Below, one piece after another: positions 36,201 through 41,759 of a DNA stretch of 64,000 bases (its first letter is position 1; every line of letters begins with the position of its first letter). Where the stretch lies: NCBI RefSeq assembly GCF_030247195.1, contig NC_080672.1, positions 362,754,271 to 362,818,270 on the forward strand. Reading direction: 5' to 3'. A program made the translations under genes and the position numbers. The notes beneath the pieces are model-generated. The model ran no database searches, had not been told where the DNA came from, and saw only the letters and a list, made by a program, of their open reading frames with translations. The DNA comes from Topomyia yanbarensis. Taxonomy: Eukaryota > Arthropoda > Insecta > Diptera > Culicidae.

Positions 36201-39200
36201 TTTCGTTGAAGTATGGTTTGATTCGATTCAGGCGAAAACCATACAAATCACTAACATATGGTTTCAAGTTTTCTTGTGTCCCTTTCTAACGACAGGTTTG
36301 ATTTTTTGTTGTGATTAATACTATGTGATGTGTTTCCGAAGTATATTCAAACCATTTTTCATGATATATGATTCAGTAAGCGAAACGTGATCCCAGTGAA
36401 TTCCTAACCACAACACTGATGCGAGCTGTTTCGAGATAATGGTGAACTCTCATATATCTACTATTTGTGTATCTAATACTTTACTTTTTGCTAGACACCG
36501 TCCCAAAATCCCACTAATACTGGGACGGTCATTCGTTTTATTGCGAGTGAATTTCGAACCATTCATTCATTGAACTTTTATCTGCAGATCACTCCACTCC
36601 CAACACGCACGAATCTCCTGAGAAGGACCAGACCACCATCATCCTAAAGATGCGCCAGTTGTTCGAAGAGGAGAAATCCAAGAGCGATCAGCTGCGCAAG
36701 GAAGTGGCCCGTTTCCGCAAGAGTTCTTCCCTCAGCACGGAGGAATCCATCCGAGCATCCGAGCTGGAGGTAGAGTTCGAGAAGCTGCGGCAGGATTATA
36801 ACCTGCTGCGAAACAGCATCAAACGGGGTGTTGAAGATCGAGAAATGGAGGCACAATACAATGCACTGCAGGAGGAGTTGAAGCGCAGGCGGGACGAATG
36901 TATATCGTTGAAGGCCGTTCTGGCTCAGCAAAGTCAATCGTTACGAACGCTGGGCCAGTCGCATATTAATCCGAATGGTGATACCAGTTTGAAGATACAC
37001 GACGAAGGCGAACTGTTAGAGGTGTACCAGGCGACCAAGCTGGTCAACCGGCAGCTTGAGGCAGAGCTGAGTGCAATGATGGAAGCTCACAACGAGACAC
37101 TGGTGGAAACCAATAAGGTCGTTGATGGATTAAGGAAAGAAGTTCAAGATCTGCAGAGAGTTCTGCAAAGTAGAGTGGAGGATCCTAGTGAGGCAAATAT
37201 AAATGCGCTGAAACAGAGCGAGCAGTATTTGAGACACGAATTGAAAAAATCGACGGCGGCTTATGTAGAGCTGCAGGAACAAGTGAATGAGCTGCTTGCT
37301 AAGATTAATGAATTGACCAAAAAAAACAATATTTTGTCGAATCGGCTACGGGATCACGGGCTGAATGATTCGATTTTGATGAACGATGAATTCCAAAACA
37401 TGGTGATGGTGAAGAAAAAAGCCCAATTCTATCAGGGAATTTTGAAGTACCGGCATGAGGATGAGAATAAGATCGTGCAAAGGTTGGTGTCAGATCTGAA
37501 ACCCCGGGTAGCAGTCACTTTGATACCGAGTTTACCCGCGTATGTGGTATTCATGTGTATAAGATATACAGATTTGGTAAATACGGATCAACACGTGCGA
37601 TCGTTACTGACCCGATTCGTACAAATGATTAAAAAGTTGTACAAATTACCAAACACTGCCGAAGTGCGTGTGATGTGGCTAGTCAATACTCTAACGTAAG
37701 TATATTCGATAACTATACAGGGAGTAACGTTAATAATAATGGCATTGTTTACAGATTACACAATTTGTTAAAACAATTCGGCGGCTATCCAGAATATATG
37801 CAGTATAACAGTGACGTGCAGAATCAGCAACAGTTGAAAAACTTTGACCTGTCCGAGTACCGACAGGTGATCCACGAGACGATCATCATAATGCACGGTG
37901 TTTTACTTCGGCAGGTACAGGAATCGCTCAAGCAGCTAATTGTGCCCGCTATTCTGGATCACGACGAAACGGCACGCGGTAAGAGCCGGCGGACCATGTC
38001 ACTTGATATGTCCCCGGAAGAGAACCGGGAGCCGAAGACGTTAGTGCAACAGCTGGAAACCTTCTACAAACATTTGTCCAGCTTTGGAATGGAGAACTAC
38101 TACATAGAGCAGATCTTCAAGCAGGTAAATGTTTTCGTTTTGGCATTAGTATCACCGAACGTTCTAATTTATTTATTTTTTACATTTTAACTTCATTTAA
38201 TTAGCTAGAGATTACTGGGTAGGGAATGTTATGAAAATTAGAGCCATAGTACTCAAGTGAGAACAAGGGTATGAAGTATACAGATCGGGAAACTAGAAGT
38301 CGCAGGGTCATTAGAACAGGTTTAATTTCTTACGGGTGGAGATGCACCGAATATTCGGTCGACCGAATATTCGGGCCGAATACCAGTCAATTTTGATTTA
38401 AGCCGAATATACGGTACGCCGAATAATTAAACATTAAATATTTGGTATTCGGCTAAAGGCCGAATAGTACTATTCGGTGCATCTCTACTTACGGGCTTTA
38501 TTTTTGTTTTCTGCTGATGAGGGTCGAGCTTAGGCAGCATAACTACGAATCACTCGAGTTCACCAGCATGTCCCATGGCATAGATAGACTTGTCCATCTT
38601 TACCGTGGGAACCGACAAAAGAAAAGCCACGCAAGATCACCACAGAAAAGCAATCATCATTGATTGATGCTAATCGTCTACAGGTTTTCAGTGGTGATCT
38701 TGCGTGGCTTTTCTTTTGTCGGTTCCCACGGTAAAGATGGACAAGTCTATCTATGCCACGGGACATGCTGGTGAACTCGAGTGATTCGTAGTTATGCTGC
38801 CTAAGCTCGACCCTCGTTAACAGAAGACAAAAGTTAAGCCCGTAAGAAATTAAGCCTGTTCTAATGACCCTGCCACTTCTAGTTTTCCGATTTGTTTACT
38901 TCACATCCTTGCTCGCACTTGAGTACTATGGCTCTAATTTTCATAACTTTATCTACCCAGTAATCTCTAGCCAATTGAATGTCGTTAAAATGTAAAAAAG
39001 AAAATGTGACTAAACATAGTCGAAATAAGACGACGCTGTTGGATCTGATTTTAAAAATTTACTTGGAACATTAGCTTCCGTTTCAAAGTTTTGTTTTTGC
39101 TCACTAATTGTTTTTCACTACACCCTCGCAGCTAATGTACTACATCTGCGCCGTTGCCGTCAACAATCTGATGCTGCGGGGTGACCTTTGCATGTGGAAA

Positions 39201-39682
39201 ACCGGCATGAAAATCCGCTACAACGTGAGCTGCCTAGAGGGTTGGATTCGCACAATGGCCATGGATCCGGACGTGGTGAAACCGTTGGAACCATTGATAC
39301 AAATTTCCCGCATCCTGCAAGCGCGCAAAACCGAAGAGGATGTCCAAACTCTGTTGGAACTTAGCACGTGCTTGACGACGGCGCAAATTCTAAAGGTTCG
39401 TTAAATAGTACCTAGCATATATTTTATAAAATTTGACTTTTATTACAGATCATCAAGTCGTACACCACGGACGATTGCGAAAACGAGATCAAGCCGATCT
39501 TTATCGAAAAACTGACCAAACAGCTCAACGAACGATCGATGCAAAATGAATCGGACACGTACATGATGGACGAAGAAATTGTCAGCCCCCTGGTCGTTGT
39601 GTACAAGTACAGCGAGGTCAATCTCGAAGAGATTGAAATACCCGAAGAATTCAACCTGGACGGGTTGGTTACCAGGATCTAA
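11166..39682 (+). CDS. didum: Unconventional myosin V heavy chain (didum/dilute class), all but the N-terminal exon
   Basis: Actin-based ATP-driven cargo motor. Exons: 11166-12215, 12468-12714, 12875-13431, 13527-13547, 13819-13932, 34426-34862, 34927-36146, 36588-37695, 37755-38124, 39132-39395, 39449-39682. All introns are GT-AG and all junction phases agree, giving 5,622 nt and 1,873 residues. Family length is about 1,800-1,855, so probably only about ten N-terminal residues are missing. Counting from the first Asp: P-loop GESGAGKT about 153-160; switch [11 protein letters not shown] about 205; switch [10 protein letters not shown] about 435; loop 2 about 600-640; six IQ motifs (calmodulin/light-chain sites) about 765-910; dimerising coiled coil to about 1480; DIL cargo-binding tail about 1500-1830. 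No inactivating change was seen. I recognise close similarity to Drosophila didum along the whole length. The large intron 13933-34425 carries several transposons. Confidence 0.95.
12468..12714 (+). CDS. didum: Myosin V exon: upper 50K motor region
   Basis: Acceptor CCAATTAG at 12467; starts in phase 0 with [20 protein letters not shown] and ends one base into a Gly codon at GTAAGT. Includes the region [17 protein letters not shown] typical of class V motors. Confidence 0.93.
12875..13431 (+). CDS. didum: Myosin V exon: switch II, relay and lower 50K region
   Basis: Starts GC-GTT-CTC and completes the split Gly codon to give [18 protein letters not shown] (switch II). Contains the relay helix [20 protein letters not shown] and ends in phase 0 at GTATGA, inside surface loop 2. 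The acceptor (TTGAAAAG) has no strong pyrimidine tract, but the reading frame and family alignment leave little doubt. Confidence 0.93.
13527..13547 (+). CDS. didum: Myosin V 21-nt microexon in actin-binding loop 2
   Basis: Acceptor TCCATTTTAG and donor GTTTGT bracket exactly 21 nt encoding PADKRRK. Both edges are phase 0, so including or skipping it keeps the frame. It adds four basic residues to loop 2, the charged surface loop of the motor that contacts actin. It may be alternatively spliced; the donor lacks the consensus A at +4 but has G at +5. Confidence 0.7.
13819..13932 (+). CDS. didum: Myosin V exon: end of loop 2 and actin-binding helix
   Basis: Acceptor TTTCCTGCATAG; encodes [19 protein letters not shown] then [12 protein letters not shown], the highly conserved actin-interface and SH-helix region, ending in phase 0 at GTAAGTAA. 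The next exon is 20.5 kb away; an LTR retrotransposon starts only 76 bp after this donor. Confidence 0.95.
14009..14431 (+). repeat. 5' LTR of gypsy element
   Basis: Begins TGTAATACATCTAATC and ends CAAAAGCTACCAGA. It matches 20851-21273 over the full 423 bp by eye. Since LTRs are made identical at insertion, this points to a young element. A TATAAAATAA motif at about 14327 may belong to its transcription signals. Confidence 0.95.
14432..14443 (+). promoter_or_regulatory. Primer-binding site, tRNA-Arg type
   Basis: TGGCGACCGTGA immediately follows the 5' LTR. It is complementary to TCACGGTCG plus CCA, the 3' end of insect tRNA-Arg(UCG) as I remember it, the primer class used by mdg1/412-type elements. 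Confidence 0.7.
14444..15746 (+). other. Long leader of the gypsy element
   Basis: About 1.3 kb between primer site and gag start. It holds only short ORFs, including a proline-rich one at 14924-15106. Long leaders are typical of 412-like elements. No conserved domain was seen. Confidence 0.5.
15747..17042 (+). CDS. gag: Gag polyprotein of the gypsy element
   Basis: The 431-residue ORF starts at an ATG (15747; another ATG two codons on). The N-terminal third is helical and charged, the middle is capsid-like (for example [20 protein letters not shown]), and the C-terminus is Asn/Arg-rich with RGRGRNN and many basic residues, suited to RNA binding. No CCHC zinc knuckle is present, unlike most Ty3 Gags but compatible with this lineage. 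Gag terminates at 17040-17042, shortly after the slippery site 17012-17018, so most ribosomes would stop here and make structural protein. Confidence 0.9.
   Translation: MLMQRLREIDSHLCRIQLNLNKSKGRARTLQGILEKKEEISDLYNEYKSKLNKLKHRISHEEWNIECDKFLNLKTKYQASLEILDTTTILKKTTLKTLAKTAIFCRRLSAGKPKMPDFDIKTATAIVQKYDGTADELEAFIDSAQLLKEMTSAEHMPMAIKFLRTRLTGKARLGLPINLVSIDALTADVKARCASIKTPDEVLAKLKFSQQRGPLNKFCDEVEELTLQLQNTYIERQIPGDVAASMATKAGVNALIHGLKNHETRTILKAGNFSSIKIATQKVLENSEHESHSVPNAQIMHFRHRQHYDRVDNTRNYRGNTRVRDFDRRRPNAQTNRYNTYGNMQHYTPNNTQANRFSTNGDTQQFYQNNNRGRGRNNSTPQHNNYRSKQGQGRYIYVTDSAPSSLPDQPTADRIQPPPNHLFLGNGQSTH
17012..17018 (+). promoter_or_regulatory. Probable -1 ribosomal frameshift heptamer T-TTT-TTA
   Basis: In the Gag frame the sequence reads CTT TTT TTA GGA, a canonical X-XXY-YYZ slippery heptamer in the correct register. 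A -1 slip continues as AGG AAA CGG GCA without a stop into the Pol frame. Gag stops 24 nt downstream. The spacing and register fit programmed frameshifting; I did not identify a definite downstream stem or pseudoknot. Confidence 0.8.
17018..20638 (+). CDS. pol: Pol polyprotein: protease, reverse transcriptase, RNase H, integrase
   Basis: Open from the frameshift to TAA at 20636-20638 with no defect. Numbered from codon 17075: aspartic protease [11 protein letters not shown] (about 11-21), reverse transcriptase (about 290-480) with LVVDFRQLN and catalytic YIDD at 423-426, RNase H (about 565-690) with TDAS and DALSR motifs, and integrase with an HHCC finger (GGH and CLKCK near 855-890) and catalytic D, D, E at about 920, 980 and 1016, the last pair spaced by 35 residues. 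There is no ATG at the frame start, consistent with expression as a Gag-Pol fusion. All catalytic residues I can check are present, so the element may be active. Confidence 0.95.
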   Translation, partial: RKRAVYTLNVAASNFIKLKLNNSSKMCTFLVDSGADISLIKSECILPGTSIDTTRKYKLKGIIPGELQSHGITKCIFYMQDTPIEGTLHIINDDFPIPTDGIIGRDFLATYRCSINYDAWLLSMHVHNINIDIPIHNNLGGSTWLPARAETYRIINNFNPEGDVVLIASEIAPGVFSSNAIVNKESPYIKIVNTNNEPVLIKHLLPQYEHLTNFQLATISETDSRNIKRNDALQEELNLKKFSASAKDSLIKLCNKYNDIFHLKDDTLSANNFYKQKIHLSDKSPVYIKNYRNAHSQREEMCRQVDDLIKNDVIEPSVSNYNSPIMLVPKKTTSAEKKWRLVVDFRQLNKKLLADKFPLPRIDDILDQLGRAKYFSTLDLQSGFHQIEIEKKSREFTAFSLQERGHFQFKRLPFGLNISPNSFQRMMSIALSGLGPECAFLYIDDIIVIGCSINHHLANLEKVFQKLRNHNLKLNPSKCNFFRADVTYLGHHISEKGIQPDKSKFDTICNYPIPKNADDVRRFVAFCNYYRRFIKNFAQIANPLNKLLRKNTTFVWNIECQNAFDMLKNQLISPTILQFPDFNKEFVLITDASKIACGAILAQTYDNIELPVAFASRTFTRGEANKSTVEQELTAIHWAINYFRPYLYGRKFTVKTDHRPLVYLFSMKEPSSKLTRMRLDLEEFSFTVQYVQGKMNVGADALSRINIDSEKLKQLNLYVVQTRANTRKQTNSNIDAISNDAEPDQLKIYESLNNEEAYNLPKLMLTQENNKIHIQIMDKSYKRELTPALTVPSKLSKNLGHILQNVELLANNKKITTLALALNSEILKDMNIQEFKDKGQQILKNVSIILYTRQQIIENPEKQKAIIKANHDTPIGGHVGSYRLYKKLRCQYYWPKMKIHIREYVKNCLKCKQNKHTYKTKENLIHTPTPTKALDSISVDTIGPFSKSNSGNRYAITIQCDLSKYVIIQAITDKQANTLAKALVENCILVYGAPKLIRTDQGTEYKNEVFLHMNKLLNLNHQFSTAYHPETIGGLERNHRCLNEYVRQFINHAQTDWDDWLPYYAFCYNTTPHTNHQYTPFELVFGKQANIPQNLMYSENTHTQPIYNFDQYHAELKYKLHLAAQKTKAILDNTKQIRNLSQEKISNPIDVKPLDKVMLQNENRRKLDKVYQGPYTVISIQHPNITIQEDTTGLKQIVHKNRIIRL
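20604..20766 (+). repeat. Tandem duplication across the end of pol
   Basis: A unit of about 78 bp starting ATTGTTCATAAAAACAGGAT is present twice (from 20606 and from 20684). The first copy includes the last Pol codons and stop; the second differs mainly by a longer A-run (about 20 A versus 12). Probably a template-switch scar in the 3' untranslated region. Confidence 0.85.
20840..20850 (+). promoter_or_regulatory. Polypurine tract
   Basis: The purine-rich run AAGGAGGGTGG directly before the 3' LTR is the expected primer site for plus-strand DNA synthesis. Confidence 0.7.
20851..21273 (+). repeat. 3' LTR of gypsy element
   Basis: Same 423-bp sequence as 14009-14431. It is followed by CTGGGCTACT, which provides the right copy of the CTGG target duplication. 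Confidence 0.95.
21274..22024. other. Intron sequence, no gene seen
   Basis: AT-rich myosin V intron. The part 21820-22024 may be the 3' untranslated end of the antisense non-LTR element that follows, since the element's RNase H end lies at 22025. Confidence 0.35.
22025..24304 (-). pseudogene. Degenerate antisense non-LTR retrotransposon ORF2 (with RNase H)
   Basis: Fragments in several minus frames follow the order of a LINE ORF2 from right to left. 24304-23829 is linker/pre-RT sequence. 23478-23260 has [20 protein letters not shown], the early RT region. 23177-22980 has [17 protein letters not shown]; the expected RT aspartates fall just beyond it and read LANDG. 22742-22329 is post-RT sequence with CRDxH-less region [19 protein letters not shown]. 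22285-22025 has [19 protein letters not shown], an RNase H domain. Multiple frameshifts and stops make it dead. An RNase H after RT points to the I/LOA/R1 side of non-LTR clades rather than CR1 or jockey. Confidence 0.8.
24305..25362. other. Intron sequence, no gene seen
   Basis: Unassigned. It contains a run of 13 G at about 25027-25039, prone to replication slippage and assembly error. A region at 24870-25010 looks repeat-derived but was not identified. Confidence 0.3.
25363..25570. repeat. Tandem repeat, 116-bp unit, about 1.8 copies
   Basis: ATCTTGGATTTCAAAATGGC recurs at 25363 and 25479, each followed by a related block containing CGTCAAG(G/T)CCATTCCGAAAAT. Differences between copies show an old duplication. 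Confidence 0.7.
25571..26748. other. Intron sequence with part of a subterminal-repeat element
   Basis: The stretch 26300-26360 contains CACATTTGCCCGAATGCC and CACCCGAATGACATTCGCC. The same motif occurs inverted at 27900-28040 and 33635-33670, so it may be the left end of a DNA element whose extent I cannot fix. Nothing else was recognised. Confidence 0.3.
26749..27310. repeat. Minisatellite, about 107-bp unit, about five copies
   Basis: Consecutive degenerate units each begin near GTTTGAAAGAAGGAATCAAC, pass through GTAAACCGGG and TTATTTGGCA, and end AAAACTGCTCAT. Starts are at roughly 26751, 26850, 26960, 27067, 27172 and 27280. Divergence between units is substantial, so the array is old. 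Confidence 0.75.
27880..28084. repeat. Array of GGCATTCGGGTAAATG-like motifs
   Basis: Seven or so variants of ATTCGGGTAAATGG lie in one direction. The inverted counterpart appears at 26300-26360, and a further copy at 33635-33670 reads GGGTGAATGACATGCGGGTG. Inverted motif arrays at two ends are typical of transposon subterminal regions. Confidence 0.45.
28096..28260 (-). mobile_element. tRNA-derived SINE, minus strand, with 11-bp target duplication
   Basis: Second copy of the SINE at 10775-10935, flanked by CCTCTCAGATT at 28085-28095 and 28261-28271. The B box is mutated (GGTTGGAGTCC instead of GGTTCGAGTCC), so internal pol III initiation is probably weakened. It landed in the left arm of the inverted pair 28272-28740 / 33395-33600. 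Confidence 0.85.
28272..28740 (+). repeat. Left member of an inverted pair with the decayed TE gene at 33.4 kb
   Basis: CTAATGAAACTTTCTGTACAT and, after an insertion-like 290-bp stretch, GTTGGGCACTTTTGAGG and GTGTATTTTTATCGAAAACT, match the minus strand of 33395-33600. It therefore carries a second fragment of the same TE coding region in opposite orientation. Either these are two old copies or they are arms of one large element. Confidence 0.6.
28741..29515. other. Intron sequence, no gene seen
   Basis: AT-rich with A/T homopolymers. Short ORFs at 28865-29074 and 29272-29466 have no recognisable content. Confidence 0.3.
29957..30320. mobile_element. Palindromic (foldback) element, family P copy 1
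   Basis: Inverted arms of about 80 bp: GCAAGGGACTGGAAGGTGAA near 29968 and its reverse complement near 30283. The termini TAACGGCATTT / AAATGCCGTTA and the internal GAGCCATAGTACTCAAG are shared with the larger palindrome at 38176-38999, so both belong to one family. Nested in 29516-32384. Confidence 0.65.
30351..31160. repeat. Two tandem 344-bp units plus an inverted third fragment
   Basis: 30351-30694 and 30695-31038 appear identical by eye. They are followed at 31044-31166 by an inverted copy of the unit's middle part (from TCGTTTGATTGAAACACAT to GAGGCGAAGCCGAAACAC). Each unit also contains GTTTCGGCTTCGCCTCATC and the near-complement GAGACACAAGTGAAGCCGAAAC. The block is flanked by ACTCAATAAGTT on both sides (30338-30349 and 31172-31183), suggesting a single insertion with a 12-bp duplication. 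Confidence 0.75.
32393..32850. other. Intron sequence downstream of the decayed TE gene
   Basis: AT-rich with no recognised feature. It may be the untranslated end of the minus-strand TE gene that follows. Confidence 0.3.
32770..33599 (-). pseudogene. Decayed transposon-associated gene (SDG..QYKN..HGKG family)
   Basis: Minus-strand fragments encode, in order, [14 protein letters not shown], then [18 protein letters not shown], then [20 protein letters not shown] followed by [17 protein letters not shown] recall this combination from an uncharacterised protein family repeated in insect and other animal genomes and presumed to be transposase-like (the Asp and Glu/His residues suggest an RNase H-fold enzyme, which is inference). 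It is broken by a frameshift near 33400 and by a hairpin insertion (32972-33181). Across the hairpin the coding frame rejoins exactly, KYEL then CAEWHF. Confidence 0.65.
32972..33181. mobile_element. Small hairpin MITE inserted in the TE gene
   Basis: Inverted arms of about 87 and 99 bp (GGTTGGAGAGAGAAT at both ends) with a loop of about 24 nt. Flanking TA dinucleotides on both sides indicate a TA target, as in Tc1/mariner MITEs. Removing it restores the surrounding reading frame, which supports the boundaries. Confidence 0.7.
33700..34425. other. Last part of the large myosin V intron, no gene seen
   Basis: Contains TGATATCAAAAT-type inverted motifs at 34130-34190. The final 30 bases before 34426 form a good pyrimidine tract and acceptor. 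Confidence 0.35.
34426..34862 (+). CDS. didum: Myosin V exon: converter and first IQ motifs
   Basis: Acceptor TTTTCTTCAAACAG; begins [20 protein letters not shown] and continues through [19 protein letters not shown], the converter, and the first two IQ motifs. Ends two bases into a Lys codon at GTAAGT. It follows directly from HYVRCIK of the exon at 13819, confirming that the TE-filled gap is one intron. Confidence 0.95.
34927..36146 (+). CDS. didum: Myosin V exon: IQ3-IQ6 and proximal coiled coil
   Basis: Acceptor CCTTTCCGCAG after a 64-nt intron. Four further IQ motifs (for example [12 protein letters not shown] and [12 protein letters not shown]) are followed by a heptad-rich coiled coil from about [15 protein letters not shown], then a Ser/Asn-rich low-complexity linker (about 35780-36060) with Ser runs encoded by AGC/AGT repeats. 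Ends one base into a codon at GTAGGA. Confidence 0.93.
36588..37695 (+). CDS. didum: Myosin V exon: medial coiled coil and start of cargo-binding tail
   Basis: Acceptor TTTTATCTGCAG; begins [20 protein letters not shown] and continues as coiled coil ([20 protein letters not shown] onward), then enters the globular tail with [19 protein letters not shown]. Ends two bases into a Thr codon at GTAAGT. Confidence 0.94.
37755..38124 (+). CDS. didum: Myosin V exon: DIL/globular tail, middle part
   Basis: Follows a 59-nt intron with acceptor TTGTTTACAG. Encodes [14 protein letters not shown] and [20 protein letters not shown], typical of the DIL cargo-binding domain, and ends in phase 0 after FKQ at GTAAAT. 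Confidence 0.94.
38176..38999. mobile_element. Long palindrome, family P copy 2, in a myosin V intron
   Basis: The left arm 38176-38643 (minus a 151-bp MITE) and right arm 38691-38999 are inverted copies with a 47-nt loop. The inner 140 bp per arm are almost perfect (GTGGTGATCTTGCGTGGCTT at 38691 against its complement ending at 38643). The outer arms share GCTAGAGATTACTGGGTA and AGAGCCATAGTACTCAAG-type sequence with more differences. Lying between exons at 38124 and 39132, it would fold into a hairpin of about 300 bp in the myosin V pre-mRNA. Confidence 0.85.
38337..38487. mobile_element. hAT-type MITE (151 bp) in the palindrome's left arm
   Basis: Flanked by the perfect 8-bp duplication CTTACGGG (38329-38336 and 38488-38495). 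Termini are TGGAGATGCACCGAATA and, in reverse complement, TAGAGATGCACCGAATA, giving strong inverted repeats rich in ATTCGG. The right arm of the palindrome has the empty site (CTTACGGG present once, as CCCGTAAG at about 38838), confirming the insertion. Confidence 0.9.
39132..39395 (+). CDS. didum: Myosin V exon: DIL/globular tail, distal part
   Basis: Acceptor [32 protein letters not shown] is a strong match to the class V tail. Ends in phase 0 after QILK at a weak donor GTTCGT. The preceding 1-kb intron holds a long palindrome. Confidence 0.94.
39449..39682 (+). CDS. didum: Myosin V last exon and stop
   Basis: Acceptor TTTTATTACAG after a 53-nt intron. Encodes [20 protein letters not shown] through [12 protein letters not shown] and ends at TAA (39680-39682), the usual C-terminus of the family. 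Confidence 0.95.
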   Translation: MIKSYTTDDCENEIKPIFIEKLTKQLNERSMQNESDTYMMDEEIVSPLVVVYKYSEVNLEEIEIPEEFNLDGLVTRI

Positions 39683-39696
39683 AATGTGGGTAGTTA

Positions 39697-39702
39697 ATAA
39701 AA
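39697..39702 (+). terminator. Polyadenylation signal of myosin V
   Basis: AATAAA lies 14 nt after the stop codon. This would give a very short 3' UTR. Further AATAAA hexamers occur at about 40368, 40405 and 40437, so a longer alternative 3' UTR is possible. Confidence 0.5.
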
Positions 39703-40584
39703 TATGTTTTACTAACCTGTTTAAAAGTGAGTATGGCACTAGAGTGAGACAACTACAGTGTATTGTTACTTGTTGGTCTATTGTTAAAGGTATTATTATG
39801 CAAAAATAGACTTCAGAGATATATTTACATATTTCGTTTGTTACCAATTGATAAAAAGTAGTATTTATCGTCGTTTAGTCCTGGGAGCGTTTGTCTAACA
39901 AATGCACTGACCGCATCGTCGAAGACCTGATTTTGTACAACTGCAATTGGCCTTTATAAGTATTTAAAAAGAAAACAATCAATACAGATTTTTAAAATCA
40001 ACAGTTTCTGCCTTCAAATCGTTAAACTTCAAGTGCATTTATAAGTTACAGGGTTTCTCCTGCAGAACCACACTCAATAATGTATTATAGCTTATTTCCC
40101 ACTCATCAATTCAAAACCTATCGGAAGGAGAAAATGACAAAAAGGATGAAACGAAGTGCTTCAATGAATAGTATTTATCTAACTTTATAGAGTTGAAGTT
40201 ACACGTATTAACAGTAATATCCATTTAGCGAAACACACATTCTCTCCAAACTACATAACGTAACTGAAAGTACACGTAGAACAAATATTTATCAACATGT
40301 AAGCATTTATCGTGATAGAGCAACGTTAGAGTACTTACACGCTGCGAGTAGACAAAATGTGGATCAATAAAATAAGTAGTACATTCCTACAGTTATACTG
40401 ACTAATAAAGAGAAAATCTGCAGTTTGCAGCAAAATATAATAAATTTGTTTTGGACCATATTGACATACTTTTAATTTTCTTAGCGGTCTGAGTATTGCT
40501 AAGCAAATCACAGTCCATTTCGCGAGACGGAAGGCATCTTGCGCAATCCCACATCCTGTTCAGCTAAATAGTTTCATGGGCGGC
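39703..40584. other. Region downstream of myosin V, no gene seen
   Basis: AT-rich with several AATAAA hexamers (about 40368, 40405, 40437) that could serve a longer myosin V 3' UTR. No coding region was recognised. Confidence 0.4.
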
Positions 40585-40710
40585 CATATCGTAGACGATT
40601 GCCTTGTACGCAGCTCACCTGGGTTCCATTCCCAACTCCGTACATAGAGTTAGAGATTTTTCGAAAAGCGATTTTTCTAATCCAAAACAGAGGCGAATGA
40701 CTTTAAGGTT
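40585..40710 (+). mobile_element. tRNA-derived SINE, plus strand, split by an LTR element
   Basis: Third SINE copy: GACGATTGCCTTGTACGCAG, a mutated B box (GGTTCCATTCCC) and the body GAGGCGAATGACTTTAAGG. It breaks off at 40710 and continues after the LTR element at 44801 with AAATCTTATATAATCAAAAG. Confidence 0.75.
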
Positions 40711-40859
40711 TGTGGTGGCGCTACTTGTAAACAGTTGCACGCACCCCTCGGTATGAGCAAATGTAAATCATGTAAGGACACGTAGAAAATATGAATCGCC
40801 ATTCGTTTCGCGCTTCGAGTACTGTTCGGTCGTTTTATTTCACCACGACACATCCCACA
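40711..40859 (+). repeat. 5' LTR of mag-like element
   Basis: 149 bp, followed after one T by TGGTGACCCCGACG (40861-40874), the probable primer-binding site. I did not assign the tRNA. Confidence 0.9.
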
Positions 40860-40904
40860 TTGGTGACCCCGACGAAAGTCACGATTGAACGTGTAAAAGT
40901 TAAA

Positions 40905-41759
40905 ATGCCTAACCCCAGTGAATTAGAAAACGCAAATCAGGCGGCATCGGCAAGTGCCGCCGTCAAGCTTCCGGATTTTTGGAAAAATGATCCGGTGATG
41001 TGTTTCGCCCAGGCGGAAGCACAGTTCGCGCTTGTCAACGTCGTTCGCGACCACACGAGGTTTTACCACATCATCGCCAAGATCGACCATTCGGTAATCT
41101 GTCACGTAACCGATTTGGTTAGCAATCCGCCAAACGAGAACAAATACGACGCAGTAAAAAATCGTCTGATTGCAAGATTTCAAGTGTCTGCGCAAGGCAG
41201 ACTCGAGCGGCTGCTATGTTCCTGTGACTTAGGTGATATGCGGCCGACTCACTTACTCGCAAAGATGCAAGAGCTGGCCGCAGGATTAAACGTAACAGAC
41301 GACTTATTGAAGATGCTTTTTCTTCAAAGAATGCCACCTAACGTTAAAGCAATCCTTTCTATCAGCGACGGTACAACCAGGAAACTAGCGGAGATGGCGT
41401 ATAAAATGTTAGACTCCCCAACCAGTCATACTGCGGCCACGTCAAGTGATCCGGATGTCAACAACGTGAACGAGTACAACGATATGCGGAACCAAATTGC
41501 GGTTCTCACGGCCGAGATACGGCATATGCGAGCGTCACGGAGGGATTCACAACGCACTCGTTCGGCGTCTAGATCGTCAAGAGAAGAGGAAATTGGTTGG
41601 TATCATCGCAAGTATGGCGGACGCGCACTAAAATGCCGAGAATCCTGCAAGTATAACCACTCAAAAAACTATCATCAATTGTTCATCCGGAGCGACGGGG
41701 GTGAACGATTCATTTACGAGACGCCGCATATTTCTTCACAACCGCACGAACAATTTTAA
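40905..41759 (+). CDS. gag: Gag of mag-like element
   Basis: The start is taken at ATG 40905 (AAAATGCCTAACCCC), just after the primer site, because the longer open frame begins inside the LTR. Capsid-like region KLPDFWKNDPVMCFAQAEAQ, then FQVSAQGRLERLLCSCDLGD, is typical of insect mag-like Gags. A degenerate zinc-finger-like motif WYHRKYGGRALKCRESC near the end lacks the usual first cysteine. It ends at 41757-41759, overlapping the protease frame. Confidence 0.8.
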   Translation: MPNPSELENANQAASASAAVKLPDFWKNDPVMCFAQAEAQFALVNVVRDHTRFYHIIAKIDHSVICHVTDLVSNPPNENKYDAVKNRLIARFQVSAQGRLERLLCSCDLGDMRPTHLLAKMQELAAGLNVTDDLLKMLFLQRMPPNVKAILSISDGTTRKLAEMAYKMLDSPTSHTAATSSDPDVNNVNEYNDMRNQIAVLTAEIRHMRASRRDSQRTRSASRSSREEEIGWYHRKYGGRALKCRESCKYNHSKNYHQLFIRSDGGERFIYETPHISSQPHEQF

